This document shows, in pieces, positions 63,719 to 64,000 of a stretch of DNA of 64,000 bases. Both the position numbers and the translations under genes were made by a program. The notes under the pieces are model-generated. The model searched no databases and was not told the origin of the DNA. It saw nothing but the letters and a program-made list of their open reading frames with translations. The DNA is taken from the NCBI RefSeq assembly GCF_004335015.1, contig NZ_RQRU01000007.1, positions 6,352-70,351 on the forward strand. The letters are read 5' to 3'. This DNA comes from Psychrobacter pygoscelis. GTDB lineage: Bacteria > Pseudomonadota > Gammaproteobacteria > Pseudomonadales > Moraxellaceae. Positions within the stretch are counted from its first letter, which is position 1; each line of letters begins with the position of its first letter.

Positions 63719-64000
63719 TTATAGCATTAAAGTAGACTCTGATGAGGGGATCTCAGGCTCTTTTGGTGTCAAGTTAGTTGCTGCTTTTGGACTGGCTATC
63801 ACACTGACCTGAGCCGCGTTTGCACTACTTGGATAGTCGCTACGAAAGTGACCGCCGCGGCTTTCGCTACGGCTTAGCGCAGCTTGCAGCATTAATCTAG
63901 CTAAATACAACAGCCGTTGCCAACGCCAAGTATCTAATGCCTCAGGTAAGGAGCTGTTAGTAGTATTTGCTAAAGCTAAGCCACTAGGTGTTACTTTACT
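63719..64000 (-). CDS. nadB: L-aspartate oxidase, C-terminal part (cut by window edge)
   Basis: The frame is open to the window edge and ends at 63719, so 93 residues are seen. YLARLMLQAALSRSESRGGHF with DYP after it is the helical C-terminal domain of the NadB/SdhA family; the ESRGxHxxxDYP signature is typical of both. The short end, without a succinate dehydrogenase tail, favours NadB, which makes iminoaspartate for NAD synthesis. Confidence 0.75.
   Translation of the reverse strand, partial: SKVTPSGLALANTTNSSLPEALDTWRWQRLLYLARLMLQAALSRSESRGGHFRSDYPSSANAAQVSVIASPKAATNLTPKEPEIPSSESTLML

Overview
The window looks like a chromosomal segment of a Psychrobacter-like gammaproteobacterium (Moraxellaceae). 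The evidence is moderate GC with AT-rich spacers, close family matches throughout (leuS-lptE-holA, dut-algC-argB, a fused nuoCD inside a 13-gene nuo operon, a paired ubiH-type hydroxylase locus) and a Moraxellaceae-type OmpA relic. No rRNA operon, CRISPR array, prophage or intact insertion sequence is visible. Most of the window is core genome.

Layout. 1-690: a tRNA-Lys gene and the start of a second copy just off the left edge, each with its own promoter and a long, nearly identical hairpin-rich leader. 752-4318: macA-macB efflux genes. 4688-9105: leuS-lptE-holA. 9291-9948: a YffB/ArsC-like protein and a small membrane protein, convergent. 10012-13389: dut, algC, argB. 13578-17126: mgtE and rep helicase. 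17512-18147: ompW, followed by a decayed membrane-protein locus. 19036-21006: hemB and a YigI-like thioesterase, divergent. 21131-27723: a complete RND tripartite pump (membrane fusion protein, AcrB-type pump, outer-membrane factor) preceded by about 1.35 kb without a gene. 29071-32561: ispB, rplU-rpmA, lolA. 33295-49946: nuoA-N, the proton-pumping NADH:quinone oxidoreductase. 50223-56330: fpr, an unrecognised 255-residue protein, a TonB3-like gene, mscS, ybeY, phoH. 56769-59443: two flavin hydroxylases of ubiquinone synthesis. 59514-62490: a small accessory patch with a lipoprotein/OmpA-family relic broken by a roughly 107-bp MITE-like element, a lone GmrSD-like DUF262/DUF1524 nuclease gene and ygjP. 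62578-64000: a LysO-type lysine exporter and the 3' end of nadB.

Functionally the region combines envelope maintenance (lptE, lolA, ompW, mscS, tonB), drug efflux (macAB and the RND pump) and respiration (nuo, ispB and ubi hydroxylases supplying the quinone, hemB supplying heme).

The most unusual observations are: (i) the duplicated structured leaders and promoters in front of tRNA-Lys; (ii) extra hydrophilic segments on five complex I subunits (NuoA, G, J, K, M), including an N-terminal extension on NuoK; (iii) a C-terminal tail with a calcium-loop-like motif on the RND outer-membrane factor; (iv) the MITE-disrupted lipoprotein/OmpA relic beside a solitary modification-dependent-type restriction gene. 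I found no clear multi-gene system that would count as wholly new.
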